The position numbers and the translations under genes are program-made. From Planctomycetota bacterium (GTDB lineage: Bacteria; Planctomycetota; Planctomycetia; Pirellulales; Pirellulaceae): DNA of 40,526 nt. Below, one piece after another: positions 8,723-17,766 of the stretch (position 1 is the first letter of the stretch; each line of letters opens with the position of its first letter). The stretch lies in assembly GCA_963205385.1 (NCBI GenBank), contig CAUJKE010000076.1, positions 1 to 40,526 of the forward strand, read 5' to 3'. The notes beneath the pieces were generated by a model. It saw only the letters and a program-made list of their open reading frames with translations, did not search any database and was not told the origin of the DNA.

Positions 8723-8918
8723 CATCCGCCTCGTGCGGATCCTGAGCAAGTTGGTGAGCAAAAGCAAAGCGCACCACCATCACGACCCCTCCACGACCTC
8801 ATCACGACTCCATCACGACCCCATCGGGCTCGCCCCGATGGTGAGCAAGTTGGTGAGCTAAGAGCAAGTCGCACCACCCCCACGACTCCATCACGACCCC
8901 ATCGGGCTCGCCCCGATG
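8723..8918. repeat. Composite hairpin repeat after the NADH dehydrogenase gene
   Basis: The 382-bp gap 8664-9045 holds three hairpins: CATCCGC-CTCGT-GCGGATC at 8723-8741 (last base unpaired), CATCGGG-CTCGC-CCCGATG at 8822-8840 and again at 8900-8918. Each hairpin is followed by a GGTGA-type or similar tail, and the first two are followed by a GAGCAAGTTGGTGAGC sequence, so the region is a tandem array of a unit of about 80-100 bp. A closely similar array lies at 17317-17402. The rest of the gap (8664-8722, 8919-9045) shows no gene. Confidence 0.8.
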
Positions 8919-9045
8919 GTGAAGAAGTTCCACCCGCTACCGGCGCCACGCGCCCACCCTGAGCAAGTCCCTCAACTCACATTTTCCCACTCGTTTCCCG
9001 CGACCGCGCGTGACATCCGCACCGCGCTGGGCTATCCTGTGCCCC

Positions 9046-9348
9046 ATGAAACAAGATTCTCCTCCGCCGCCGGATCATGGCCCGGACGCTGACAACCATC
9101 CCCTGCTCGTGGCCAAACAAAGTCGCGTCGCGCTGACGTGCTTCTTGGTCTACCTCGTGGCCTATGGAGGCTTCATGGCGCTCGCCGCTTTTGGGCCTCA
9201 ACTCATGGCCAGGCCGGTGCTCGCAGGCGTCAACCTGGCGATTGTTTACGGCCTCGCGCTCATCGGCGGCGCCGTGTTGCTGGCCCTCTTCTACATGCGC
9301 GTCTCCCGTTTGATCGCGGCGGCGTTCCATGCGGAGGAGCGTGACTGA
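9046..9348 (+). CDS. DUF485 family inner-membrane protein
   Basis: 100 residues with a short charged N-terminus and two hydrophobic helices at about 29-52 and 62-84 (VALTCFLVYLVAYGGFMALA and VNLAIVYGLALIGGAVLLAL), followed by a short basic/acidic tail. This is the layout of DUF485 (YjcH-like) proteins, which are coded next to acetate-type sodium symporters. The stop codon overlaps the start of the symporter gene (TGATG at 9346-9350), so the two should be translationally coupled and act together. The ATG at 9046 is chosen over an upstream frame start because it begins the conserved part. Confidence 0.85.
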   Translation: MKQDSPPPPDHGPDADNHPLLVAKQSRVALTCFLVYLVAYGGFMALAAFGPQLMARPVLAGVNLAIVYGLALIGGAVLLALFYMRVSRLIAAAFHAEERD

Positions 9349-11309
9349 TGATCTTTGAACCCTCAGGCACGGCCGTCGCCATCTTCATCTTCTTCGTCTC
9401 CGTCGTGCTCGGCATCAGCTTCTACTTGGGCGCGAAGGCCAAAAGCGCCCAAGGCTACTTTGCCGCGCACGGCCAGGTGCATTGGTTCGTCAACGGCATC
9501 GCGTTCGCCGGCGACTACCTCTCGGCCGCGTCGTTTCTCGGCATCTGCGGCATGATCGCGTTCAGCGGCTACGATGGCTTCCTCTACTCCATCGGGTTTC
9601 TCGCCGGCTGGATTGTGGCCTTGTTCGTCGTCGCCGAACCGCTCAAACGCTTGGGACGATACACGTTCGCCGATGCGCTCGATAACAAATTCAATAGCCG
9701 GGGCATCAAGCTTTCGGCGGCGCTCAGCACGCTGGTCATCAGCGTCTTCTATTTGATTCCGCAAATGGTTGGCGCCGGCGCGCTCGTCAAACCTCTCCTC
9801 GGCTTGCCGCCCATGCTGGGACTGGCTCCGCATGCGCTCGGCGTGATTCTCGTCGGCGCGGTGGTGATTACCATCGTCGTCACCGCTGGAATGGTCTCGA
9901 CCACGTGGGTGCAGTTCATCAAGGGGACGCTGCTGGTCGTGTTCTGCGCCGGTCTGACCGTCGCGATTCTCAATCGTGGACTCTCCTCGAATCCCAACTT
10001 GTACGACCCGGAGTTTCGCCAGGTAATGCCGCAGTCGTATCGGCAGTTGATCAGCGAACATCCCGCTTGGGAACGAGTGGAAAGTAACGGCGGCCCGTGG
10101 CAAGGACTCCCTTACGAACGCTTTCGTGAGGGAGACGTGCTGCACGTGTTTCGCCAGGTGGATTGGAAAGTCGCGGAGGATGGTGCGATCGATCCCGCGA
10201 GCACGCTGATTGCCACGCAGTACAAGCTCGCCACGACCGATGGCCGCGCCATCGTCAATGGCTTGCCGCATGGCCGTGGAGCGGGCGAGGCGGATTTCTT
10301 CGCGGTTGGCCAAATCGCCAAACTCGGCGGCACGACCGCGGAAGAGACCGGCCCTATCGGCCCGCTGAAATACTTCAAAACCTTGCAAAACAGCGAGCTC
10401 ATCGTCTGGAGCAAGGACGGCCCGATCACGGACGACACCGGCAAGTACATGCTCTATTATCCGCGCCTCCGCACTGGAGACGACCTGCTGACTCCCGGCG
10501 CGAGCAGCACGTTTGCCGGCGTGCGGAGCGACGATCCGTTCAAGAAGCTCGATTTCCTGTCGCTGATGCTCGCCCTGTTCTGCGGCACAGCGTCACTGCC
10601 GCATATCCTGATTCGCTATTACACGGTCAAAGATCAAGCCTCCGCCCGCAAGAGCACGGTCGTCGGCATCGCCGCGATCGGCTTCTTTTACATCCTCACG
10701 CTCTATCTTGGCCTGGCCGCCATGACGACCGGCGTGCTCGACCCGACCGATTCCAACATGGCCGCGCCGCTGCTAGCGCGGAGCTTTGGCAAGTTGCCGT
10801 TCGCGATCATCTCGGCGATTGCGTTCACCACCGTGCTGGGCACCGTCAGCGGCCTGATCCTGGCCGCTTCTGGCGCCGTGGCGCATGACCTGGCCGCGAA
10901 CTTCCTCGGGAAACAACTGACCGATCACGAAAAGATCCGCATTGCCAAACTCAGCGCGATCCTGGTCGGCATCATCGCCATCATCTTGGGCATTAGCTTC
11001 GAGAAACTCAATGTCGGCTTTCTCGTTGGCTGGGCTTTCAATATCGCCGCCAGCGCCAACTTGCCGGCGCTCGTGATGCTCCTGTTCTGGAAGAAAACCA
11101 CCAAGCAAGGGATCACCGCCGCCATTGTCGTCGGCATGTTCGCTTCGCTCGGCTGGATCTTGCTCTCGGCCCAAGCCTTTCGCGATGTGTACGGGCTCTC
11201 CGCCGACAACGCCCTCGTCCCCTTTAGCCAACCAGCCATCGTCACGGTTCCACTCGGCTTCATCGTCTTGATTGTCGTGAGCCTCATGACACAGCAGAAG
11301 ACCTCATAG
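9348..11309 (+). CDS. actP: Sodium:solute symporter, acetate permease (ActP) type, with a large soluble insertion
   Basis: 653 residues, about 100 longer than usual ActP. It belongs to the solute:sodium symporter family: GDYLSAASFLGICGMIAFSG at 55-74, YTFADALDNKF, the membrane-spanning QMVGAGALVKPLLGL and the conserved GTASLPHILIRYYTVKD at 413-429 are characteristic of the acetate/propionate branch. Residues about 212-398 are hydrophilic and replace the normal short loop between two membrane helices, so roughly 180 residues should sit on one side of the membrane as an extra domain. The gene overlaps the upstream DUF485 gene. Substrate is probably a short-chain carboxylate; this is by family only. 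Confidence 0.88.
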   Translation: MIFEPSGTAVAIFIFFVSVVLGISFYLGAKAKSAQGYFAAHGQVHWFVNGIAFAGDYLSAASFLGICGMIAFSGYDGFLYSIGFLAGWIVALFVVAEPLKRLGRYTFADALDNKFNSRGIKLSAALSTLVISVFYLIPQMVGAGALVKPLLGLPPMLGLAPHALGVILVGAVVITIVVTAGMVSTTWVQFIKGTLLVVFCAGLTVAILNRGLSSNPNLYDPEFRQVMPQSYRQLISEHPAWERVESNGGPWQGLPYERFREGDVLHVFRQVDWKVAEDGAIDPASTLIATQYKLATTDGRAIVNGLPHGRGAGEADFFAVGQIAKLGGTTAEETGPIGPLKYFKTLQNSELIVWSKDGPITDDTGKYMLYYPRLRTGDDLLTPGASSTFAGVRSDDPFKKLDFLSLMLALFCGTASLPHILIRYYTVKDQASARKSTVVGIAAIGFFYILTLYLGLAAMTTGVLDPTDSNMAAPLLARSFGKLPFAIISAIAFTTVLGTVSGLILAASGAVAHDLAANFLGKQLTDHEKIRIAKLSAILVGIIAIILGISFEKLNVGFLVGWAFNIAASANLPALVMLLFWKKTTKQGITAAIVVGMFASLGWILLSAQAFRDVYGLSADNALVPFSQPAIVTVPLGFIVLIVVSLMTQQKTS

Positions 11310-11311
11310 AC

Positions 11312-11352
11312 CTCACGCGCCGCGTGAGCCAATCATCTCGCGGAGCGAGATG
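11312..11352. repeat. Two hairpins after the symporter gene
   Basis: CTCACG-CGCCG-CGTGAG at 11312-11328 and CATCTCG-CGGAG-CGAGATG at 11334-11352. The second matches the window-wide CATC...GATG hairpin pattern (7-bp stem, 5-nt loop). They lie 2 bp after the symporter stop and 30 bp before the next start. With no T-run they are not standard intrinsic terminators, but they could stabilise the 3' end or act with Rho. Confidence 0.6.
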
Positions 11353-11381
11353 GCAACCACAGCATTTTGCGAGCATCTCCC

Positions 11382-12341
11382 ATGCACTTCGAGCGCCGCG
11401 CTTTCCTTCAGTCTGCGACCGCCATCCTGTGCGCCAGCACCCTCCCAGCGGCACACAAACCCGCGGACGAGTTCTCGATCATCGATACGCATCAGCATTT
11501 GTGGAATCTCGACAAGTTCACGCTCCCCTGGAACAAAGCAGGGGCGGGACCGCTCGGCCGGAATTTCGTCACCGCCGATTATCTCGCCGCCGTGAAGGAA
11601 CTGCCGGTGGTCAAGGCGATCTACATGGAAGTCGATGTGCTCCCCGAGCAGCATGTGGCCGAAGCGGAGTATGTGCTTGCGCTCACCACCGACCCGCGCA
11701 ACCTCACCGCGGCGGCGGTGATTGGTGGGCGTCCGGCGGATGAGAACTTCGCCAAGTATGTCGCCCGCTTTAAGGACCAGCCGAAAGTGATCGGCGTGCG
11801 TCAGGTGTTGCATGGGGGCACACCGCGCGGGTACTGCCTCTCTCAGGAGTTCATTCGCGGCGTGCGAATCCTCGGCGACAACGGCAAAACGTTCGATCTT
11901 TGTCTGCGCCCCGCGGAACTAAGCGACGCCGTGAAGCTTGTGGATGCTTGCCCCGATACACGGTTCATTCTCGATCATTGCGGCAACGGCAGTGTCGCCG
12001 CGTTTCAAAAGTCCACGCGCGATGACCAGGCCGTGACGCAATTCCAGCGCGACATTGCCGCGTTAGCCAAGCGCGACAGGGTGATCTGCAAGATCAGCGG
12101 CATCGTGGCGCAACTCGCCAATCAACCGTGGGACGCGGAGATGCTCGCGCCGGTCATTAACACTTGCCTGGACGCCTTCGGTCCCGACCGCGTCGTCTTC
12201 GCCAGCGATTGGCCTGTGTGCACCCTCGCCGCCAGTTTGCAACAATGGGTCGCTGCGTTGCGAACGATCGTCAATCATCGCCCCGCAGACGAACAGCGAA
12301 AACTGTTCCACGACAACGCCGCCAGGTTCTACGGCGTGTAA
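11382..12341 (+). CDS. Tat-exported amidohydrolase (COG3618, lactonase-like)
   Basis: 319 residues. The start ERRAFLQSATAILCAS fits the twin-arginine export motif, suggesting a folded, metal-bearing periplasmic enzyme. The body is a TIM-barrel amidohydrolase of the family that includes L-fuconolactonase and L-rhamnonolactonase: DTHQHLW with metal ligands H37 and H39, ILDHCGN in the middle and FASDWPVCTL near the C-terminus carrying the catalytic Asp. The likely reaction is hydrolysis of a sugar lactone or a related ring; the substrate cannot be fixed from sequence. The ATG at 11382 is preferred to a TTG at 11367 because it directly opens the signal peptide. The gene converges with sufE, with one base between the two stop codons. 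Confidence 0.85.
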   Translation: MHFERRAFLQSATAILCASTLPAAHKPADEFSIIDTHQHLWNLDKFTLPWNKAGAGPLGRNFVTADYLAAVKELPVVKAIYMEVDVLPEQHVAEAEYVLALTTDPRNLTAAAVIGGRPADENFAKYVARFKDQPKVIGVRQVLHGGTPRGYCLSQEFIRGVRILGDNGKTFDLCLRPAELSDAVKLVDACPDTRFILDHCGNGSVAAFQKSTRDDQAVTQFQRDIAALAKRDRVICKISGIVAQLANQPWDAEMLAPVINTCLDAFGPDRVVFASDWPVCTLAASLQQWVAALRTIVNHRPADEQRKLFHDNAARFYGV

Positions 12342-12342
12342 G

Positions 12343-12765
12343 TCACTGCGCCGCTTCGGCAATCAACCGGATGCGATTGACCATCGAGAAAAAGCCGTTG
12401 CTGCGCGAACGGCTGAGATGATTCTTTAGCCCGATCTTCGTAAACAGCCCCTCGATGTCAAACGCCAAAATCTGCTCCGGCGTACGATGCGAATAGACCT
12501 TCATCAAAATCGCGATTAGCCCGCGGACAATCTGCGAATCGCTATCGGCCGCCAAACAGATCGTCGGTCGCGGCTGGGTCGGCTCGATATCCGCAACCAG
12601 CCACACCATGCTTTGGCAACCCTGCACGCGGTTCGCCTCCACCTTGTGCTCCTCCGGCAGATGCTCCAGCTCATCCCCCAGTTCGATGATGTACTGGTAG
12701 CGTTCCTCCCAATCGTCGAAGAGGTCGAACGTGTCCAAGAGTTCATCAACAGCCGCTTTGCTCAT
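12343..12765 (-). CDS. sufE: SufE-like sulfur acceptor
   Basis: 140 residues. SufE takes the persulfide sulfur from the cysteine desulfurase SufS and passes it to the Fe-S scaffold. The family hallmarks are present: the helical start with DDWEERYQYIIELG, the acceptor Cys50 in RVQGCQSMVWL, ADSDSQIVRGLIAIL and the end GLKNHLSRSRSNGF. Length fits the family. No sufS or sufBCD gene is next to it, so it would work with partners elsewhere. It may be transcribed from a promoter lying right at its start codon. Confidence 0.93.
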   Translation of the reverse strand: MSKAAVDELLDTFDLFDDWEERYQYIIELGDELEHLPEEHKVEANRVQGCQSMVWLVADIEPTQPRPTICLAADSDSQIVRGLIAILMKVYSHRTPEQILAFDIEGLFTKIGLKNHLSRSRSNGFFSMVNRIRLIAEAAQ

Positions 12766-12771
12766 AGGTGT

Positions 12772-12800
12772 ATTTTAGACACGAGTGGTCACGCTGACGA
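12772..12800 (-). promoter_or_regulatory. Possible promoter giving a leaderless sufE transcript
   Basis: Reading the minus strand, TCGTCA and TAAAAT are separated by exactly 17 bp, and TAAAAT ends 6 bp before the sufE ATG. Transcription would then begin at or very near the ATG. The -35 box matches the consensus at only four of six positions, and there is no ribosome binding site, which agrees with a leaderless message but does not prove it. Confidence 0.35.
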
Positions 12801-12893
12801 GGCCCATCCTCGTTGAGCGCTGTGCTACAATCCAGTCGTGCTTCGTTCCATGGGTTGCGGAACCTGCTGTTTGTGAAGTGATCGTGATGTCGC

Positions 12894-13946
<1,053 letters not shown>

Positions 13947-14064
13947 TCAATCGTCGCTATTGGTTGGAAAGTGTACCTGCCAGCGAAAAGGTTGCTCATG
14001 CTTCACGTGTCATTAGTTAATAATCCAACGGACGTCTGCGACCTTAAAACCCAGCTACTCGCGT

Positions 14065-15531
14065 TTACTCCGCCAATTGCGCGCGGAAGACCACGCGATA
14101 AGTCTTGGTCACATCGCACGTTCGCGGGTTGGGCACGAGCACGAAATCATCGGCCAGAACAGGCTGTAAATGCTTCCCTTCGATGACTTCCAGGTTCTTC
14201 AGTCGCTGGGGAAAGAATGCCACCATCGGCCGCCAACCACGCTGGGCGCCGTTGGTGTTGACCGGTTCAAACGATTTCTCGCCAGCGAGCGGCTTGATCT
14301 CGAACACGTACGCGCCATCGTCGCGCTGCGTCAGCGTTTGTTCATACGCCAATTTGCCAGGCGACAGGCGGGCTTCCCAGGCCGGATCGCCGTACAACGC
14401 GACCACGTCGCGATCGTGCAACAGCCCCATTCCATCTTGCGCGCTCAGTCCGGCCGCTTTCGCCGCTTCGCCTACTTCAATCCGCGTTCGCAAAAACGCC
14501 CCCGGCGGCGTTTCGACTTTGACAAGATCGGGAAAGTACGCTTCCAGCCGCTGCACCAGCGCGATTTCATTCGCCGCGAAAGCCTCCGCAAACGTGTAGC
14601 GCCCCGGTTGTTCCACGAAGTAATCCAAACAGCCCCAACCGGCATAGCCGTACCAGGTGGGAACCGTATAACCGATCATCTGCCGGACGCCGGCGCTGTT
14701 CATGAACGCGAGCGCCATCGCGTCTGGTCCGTCGATATGCCCCATCAGGCAATTGCCGATCGGCAAAAACACCTTGGGATTGTCCGAGTGGATCGGAATC
14801 CGCTGGCCGGCCGTATCCACGCCAAACAGTGCGCCGGCCTTCGATTGAAACGAGCCGTTACGATAGCGGAAGCCGATCTGCCAGTCACGCTCCGTCGCAT
14901 GGCCCGACGTGACGAACGCATCGGCGTGATACTCGTTGAGCGTATCCGCCAAGGCTTGCGTCGTATCGTCCGGGCCTTGTTCGCGCTCCGCGTTCCCCTC
15001 GGCCGCCTTGCGCACCAGCCGGTTCTTTTCGAGTTCGCAATACCACAACCCCTCGACGCACCGGTCCAAGGCGACTTCCGTTCCCGCCGCGACGCGTTTC
15101 ACCGTCAGCGGTTCCCGTGTATTCGCAATCGCCAGCGCGTTCGCGGCATCGTAGCCGGTGAGAATCCCCCACAGCGCATCTGCATACGGATCGTCGTCGA
15201 TCTTCCGCACCAGACGATGCACATCCGCAACGAACTGCCGCCCCGCTTCCTGAGGCGTCGCGACGAAACAGACATACCGCGGACGAAGTTGCTGGCAAGC
15301 CGCCAGGCTCTCGCGGACATCATCCCTATACACAGCGCGCTGCGTGCGCCCGGCATACTTCTGTTCCAGCGCCGCGCAGACCTCCCCCCAGGCCGCATCG
15401 CCGGCCGTCGCCTGGCTGACGACAATTAAATAGTCAGGCTTGACCACTGGTTCCGCCGCGAAACTCGCCTGAGCCGCGATCCCCAAAACGAAGCCTATTA
15501 GCAAGCTGACCCCATACCCGCGTGCGTTCAT
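14065..15531 (-). CDS. Secreted protein resembling clan CD (C25/caspase-like) cysteine peptidases
   Basis: 488 residues from the ATG at 15531, which has GAGG about 8 bp upstream. The signal peptide is YGVSLLIGFVLGIAAQASFA. Residues 30-300 look like an alpha/beta fold: DYLIVVS strand, RYVCFVAT strand, then DPYADALWGILTGYD, then strand-ending His211 in ADAFVTSGHA and strand-ending Cys261 in VFLPIGNCLMG, then MALAFMNSAGVRQMIGYT. The order His then Cys, each at the end of a hydrophobic strand, and the following small-residue-rich helix are what gingipain-like and caspase-like peptidases show. The C-terminal third is beta-rich and may be a separate domain. I do not know a named family for it, and the catalytic assignment is inference. 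Confidence 0.72.
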   Translation of the reverse strand: MNARGYGVSLLIGFVLGIAAQASFAAEPVVKPDYLIVVSQATAGDAAWGEVCAALEQKYAGRTQRAVYRDDVRESLAACQQLRPRYVCFVATPQEAGRQFVADVHRLVRKIDDDPYADALWGILTGYDAANALAIANTREPLTVKRVAAGTEVALDRCVEGLWYCELEKNRLVRKAAEGNAEREQGPDDTTQALADTLNEYHADAFVTSGHATERDWQIGFRYRNGSFQSKAGALFGVDTAGQRIPIHSDNPKVFLPIGNCLMGHIDGPDAMALAFMNSAGVRQMIGYTVPTWYGYAGWGCLDYFVEQPGRYTFAEAFAANEIALVQRLEAYFPDLVKVETPPGAFLRTRIEVGEAAKAAGLSAQDGMGLLHDRDVVALYGDPAWEARLSPGKLAYEQTLTQRDDGAYVFEIKPLAGEKSFEPVNTNGAQRGWRPMVAFFPQRLKNLEVIEGKHLQPVLADDFVLVPNPRTCDVTKTYRVVFRAQLAE

Positions 15532-15617
15532 GTTACATCCTCGAAAACGGTCGTTGCTCAAGTCAACCCATTATCGACCATCTCACCCCGCCTGCAAACC
15601 GGCGTTCCCAGGCAGAG

Positions 15618-15646
15618 ATTGTATCGATTGCGAAGCAGTTTGTCAA
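15618..15646 (-). promoter_or_regulatory. Sigma-70 promoter for the C25-like gene
   Basis: On the minus strand TTGACA and TACAAT are separated by exactly 17 bp, an almost perfect housekeeping promoter. Just upstream lies an AT-rich stretch with the palindrome GTTAATTAAC (15649-15658), which could be an UP element or a regulator site. The start of transcription would be near 15611, giving a leader of about 80 nt. Confidence 0.75.
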
Positions 15647-15708
15647 TAGTTAATTAACAACTAAACGACACAGGACACGCCTGCGGCCCCTCGGTGCGAT
15701 GCCTCGTC

Positions 15709-15924
15709 CCGCTCCTTTGGGGACGAATATTAGCGCGTTTTGCGCATGCATTCCGTCGCACTTTCCTTTGGCCACAGCGACTTAGGCGTTCTTGCTGTTC
15801 GTAGAGCACGACGATTATTAATGTCGCGATCCACCCGACACGCTCACCGCGCGCTCCGCCCACAATCAGGTGGTTCGACTGCCGGTTTACCACTCCTTTG
15901 GGCCGAATTATTAGCGCTGTTTTT
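15709..15924. repeat. Pair of imperfect direct repeats upstream of xseA
   Basis: The 468-bp gap 15532-15999 holds the promoter above and two copies of a sequence of about 30 bp, at 15709-15740 and 15889-15923. Both have CTCCTTTGGG, then GAATATTAGCGC or GAATTATTAGCGC, then a T-rich end. They lie 180 bp apart in the same orientation. They could be binding sites for one protein or remains of a duplication. I see no gene in the rest of the gap. Confidence 0.6.
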
Positions 15925-15999
15925 CAACTCCTCGGCCGCGATCCCCGCTCGCGAGTTTTGCTATGTTAGAGCCTTCACTCCACGCCCCTGGACTACCTC

Positions 16000-17238
16000 A
16001 TGGCCCCCCCTCGTCCCACGCCCGCCCCACCCGACGACGCGCCCGAAGTTCTCTCCGTCAGCGAACTGACGCTGGCAATCAAGAGCGAGTTGGAGCGGAA
16101 CTTTACCTCCGTGTGGGTCAGCGGCGAGCTTTCGGACGTCGTGCGGCCCCATTCCGGCCATATCTATCTCACGCTCAAGGACGCCGGAGCACAGATTAAA
16201 GGAATCCTCTGGAAGACGGCGGCGGCGCGCGTCAAGTTTGACCTGGAAGACGGCCTGGAGGTAGTCTGCCGAGGGGATATCGACGTCTACCCTCCGCGTG
16301 GCAATTATCAACTCATCATTCGGCAGATCGAACCGCTCGGGCTCGGCGCGCTCCAGCTCGCTTTTAAGAAGCTGTACGAGAAGCTCTCGGCGGAAGGCCT
16401 GTTCGACCCGCGCCACAAACAGCCCCTCCCCCGTTTTCCGCGCCGCATTGCCGTGGTCACAAGTCCCACCGGCGCGGCGATTCGCGACTTTCTGGAAGTC
16501 TTGCGGCGGCGCTGGCAAGGGGTCGAGGTGCTTGTGATTCCCGCGCGCGTGCAAGGCGAAGGGGCCGCGGCCGAGATCGCGCGAGGAATTGCCTTGGCGA
16601 ACCGTCTGGCCGATCCGCCGGACGTGCTCGTCGTCGGCCGGGGCGGCGGCAGCATCGAAGACCTGTGGTGCTTCAACGAAGAGTTGGTCGTGCGGGCGAT
16701 CTTTGCTTCGCAGATTCCGATCATTTCGGCCGTGGGACATGAGATCGACGTCACCCTGGCCGATCTCGTCGCCGACGTGCGGGCCCTGACCCCCAGCGAG
16801 GCGGCGGAGCGCGTCGTGCCTTCCGCCGAGGAAATGCGCGGCCAATTGGCAAACTACCGCGAACGCCTGACCGCCTCGCTCGGCGCTCGGGTGCGTCACG
16901 CTCGCACACGGTTGCAAAATCTCGCGGAGCGCCGCATCTTTCGCCGTCCTCACGACGCTTTGCAAGAGCTCTCGCGCCGCGTGGACGAACTCGAAAGCCG
17001 CGCCACCCGCGCTGTTTGGCGGCAGTTAACGCGCTCCAAGGAGCGCACCGGAGCACTCGCCGCGCAATTGGAAGGGCTGAGCCCGCTCGGCGTATTGAGC
17101 CGCGGCTACAGCGTCACGACGCGTGCGGACGATGGCGTCATCGTCACGGACGCCAGTCAACTCAAGCCCGGCGAGCGGATCCTGTCGCGCCTCGCCCGTG
17201 GCCAAATCATCAGCCGCGTGGAACAATGTAGCGAGTAG
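16000..17238 (+). CDS. xseA: Exodeoxyribonuclease VII large subunit
   Basis: 412 residues, normal for the family. ExoVII degrades single-stranded DNA from both ends and works in repair. The N-terminal OB-fold is seen at about 20-115 (SVSELTLAIKSELE, VWVSGELSDV, GHIYLTLKD). The catalytic domain follows with VVTSPTGAAIRDFLEVLRRR, VLVVGRGGGSIEDLWCFNEE and ISAVGHEIDVTLADLVAD. A long helical part and the C-terminal PLGVLSRGYSV-x-R segment complete it. The small subunit XseB is needed for activity in known systems, but no xseB-like gene follows; the next 500 bp are repeats. Confidence 0.96.
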   Translation: MAPPRPTPAPPDDAPEVLSVSELTLAIKSELERNFTSVWVSGELSDVVRPHSGHIYLTLKDAGAQIKGILWKTAAARVKFDLEDGLEVVCRGDIDVYPPRGNYQLIIRQIEPLGLGALQLAFKKLYEKLSAEGLFDPRHKQPLPRFPRRIAVVTSPTGAAIRDFLEVLRRRWQGVEVLVIPARVQGEGAAAEIARGIALANRLADPPDVLVVGRGGGSIEDLWCFNEELVVRAIFASQIPIISAVGHEIDVTLADLVADVRALTPSEAAERVVPSAEEMRGQLANYRERLTASLGARVRHARTRLQNLAERRIFRRPHDALQELSRRVDELESRATRAVWRQLTRSKERTGALAAQLEGLSPLGVLSRGYSVTTRADDGVIVTDASQLKPGERILSRLARGQIISRVEQCSE

Positions 17239-17316
17239 CAGCGGCGTGGCTCGGTTCAAGCAATCCGTTCAAGCAACACGTTTCCAAGGTTCACGTCGGC
17301 CACAAGATTACGACCC

Positions 17317-17553
17317 CATCCGCCCTGTGCGGATGGTGAGCGAGATGGTGAGCTAGTAGCCAGATGCACCAACATCACGACCCCATCGGGCTCGCCCCGA
17401 TGGTGAAGAAGTCCTGTGGGCTACCGGCGTCAAGCGACGGTCTTCAGCCCAGGAACTCATTCACCATCCGCACGAGGCGGATGGGGTCTAAGACATACGA
17501 AGCGGCAACGCAGTTAGCTCACCGTCTGGTTCACCATCCAGGCGAGCTGGATG
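17317..17553. repeat. Cluster of four hairpin repeats after xseA
   Basis: The 528-bp gap 17239-17766 contains four hairpins: CATCCGC-CCTGT-GCGGATG at 17317-17335, CATCGGG-CTCGC-CCCGATG at 17384-17402, CATCCGC-ACGAG-GCGGATG at 17465-17483 and CATCCAG-GCGAG-CTGGATG at 17535-17553. The first two are in one orientation (preceded by GACCC, followed by GGTGA), the last two in the other (preceded by TTCAC, followed by GGGTC), so the cluster is a large inverted arrangement. The first half, with GGTGAGC-x-AG-x-TGGTGAGCTA and a CTACCGGCG tail, closely repeats 8822-8945. No gene is visible in the gap. Confidence 0.85.
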
Positions 17554-17766
17554 GGGTCCGGGAAGACGTCCGCGGCCAGCCACAGATCAGTATCCAGACG
17601 TCACGCAAGTTCCGGCGTTCGTATTCACGAGACCAGAACGTTATTTACCGGACGCTACGTTAGAAGGCTACCGCCGTGGCTGAAATCCTCCTCACGGGGC
17701 GTTATGATGCGTGCCGCCGCCTTGCGTTCGTCACTTCCTCCTTACCAATACCTGTCAGGAACTGCC

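Noticed and set aside
8723..8918. CRISPR array
   Set aside because: The repeats are palindromic, unevenly spaced and have no regular unique spacers, and there are no cas genes.
8664..8962. Small proteins coded in the repeat gap, reading HDPIGLAP-type sequence
   Set aside because: The peptides come from the hairpin repeats, recur wherever the repeat occurs and lack start signals.
12766..12893. tRNA or other RNA gene between sufE and hemB
   Set aside because: No cloverleaf or acceptor pairing can be drawn; only short palindromes occur.
15654..15893. Small gene on the minus strand before xseA
   Set aside because: It has no start signal or recognisable content and would overlap the direct repeats.
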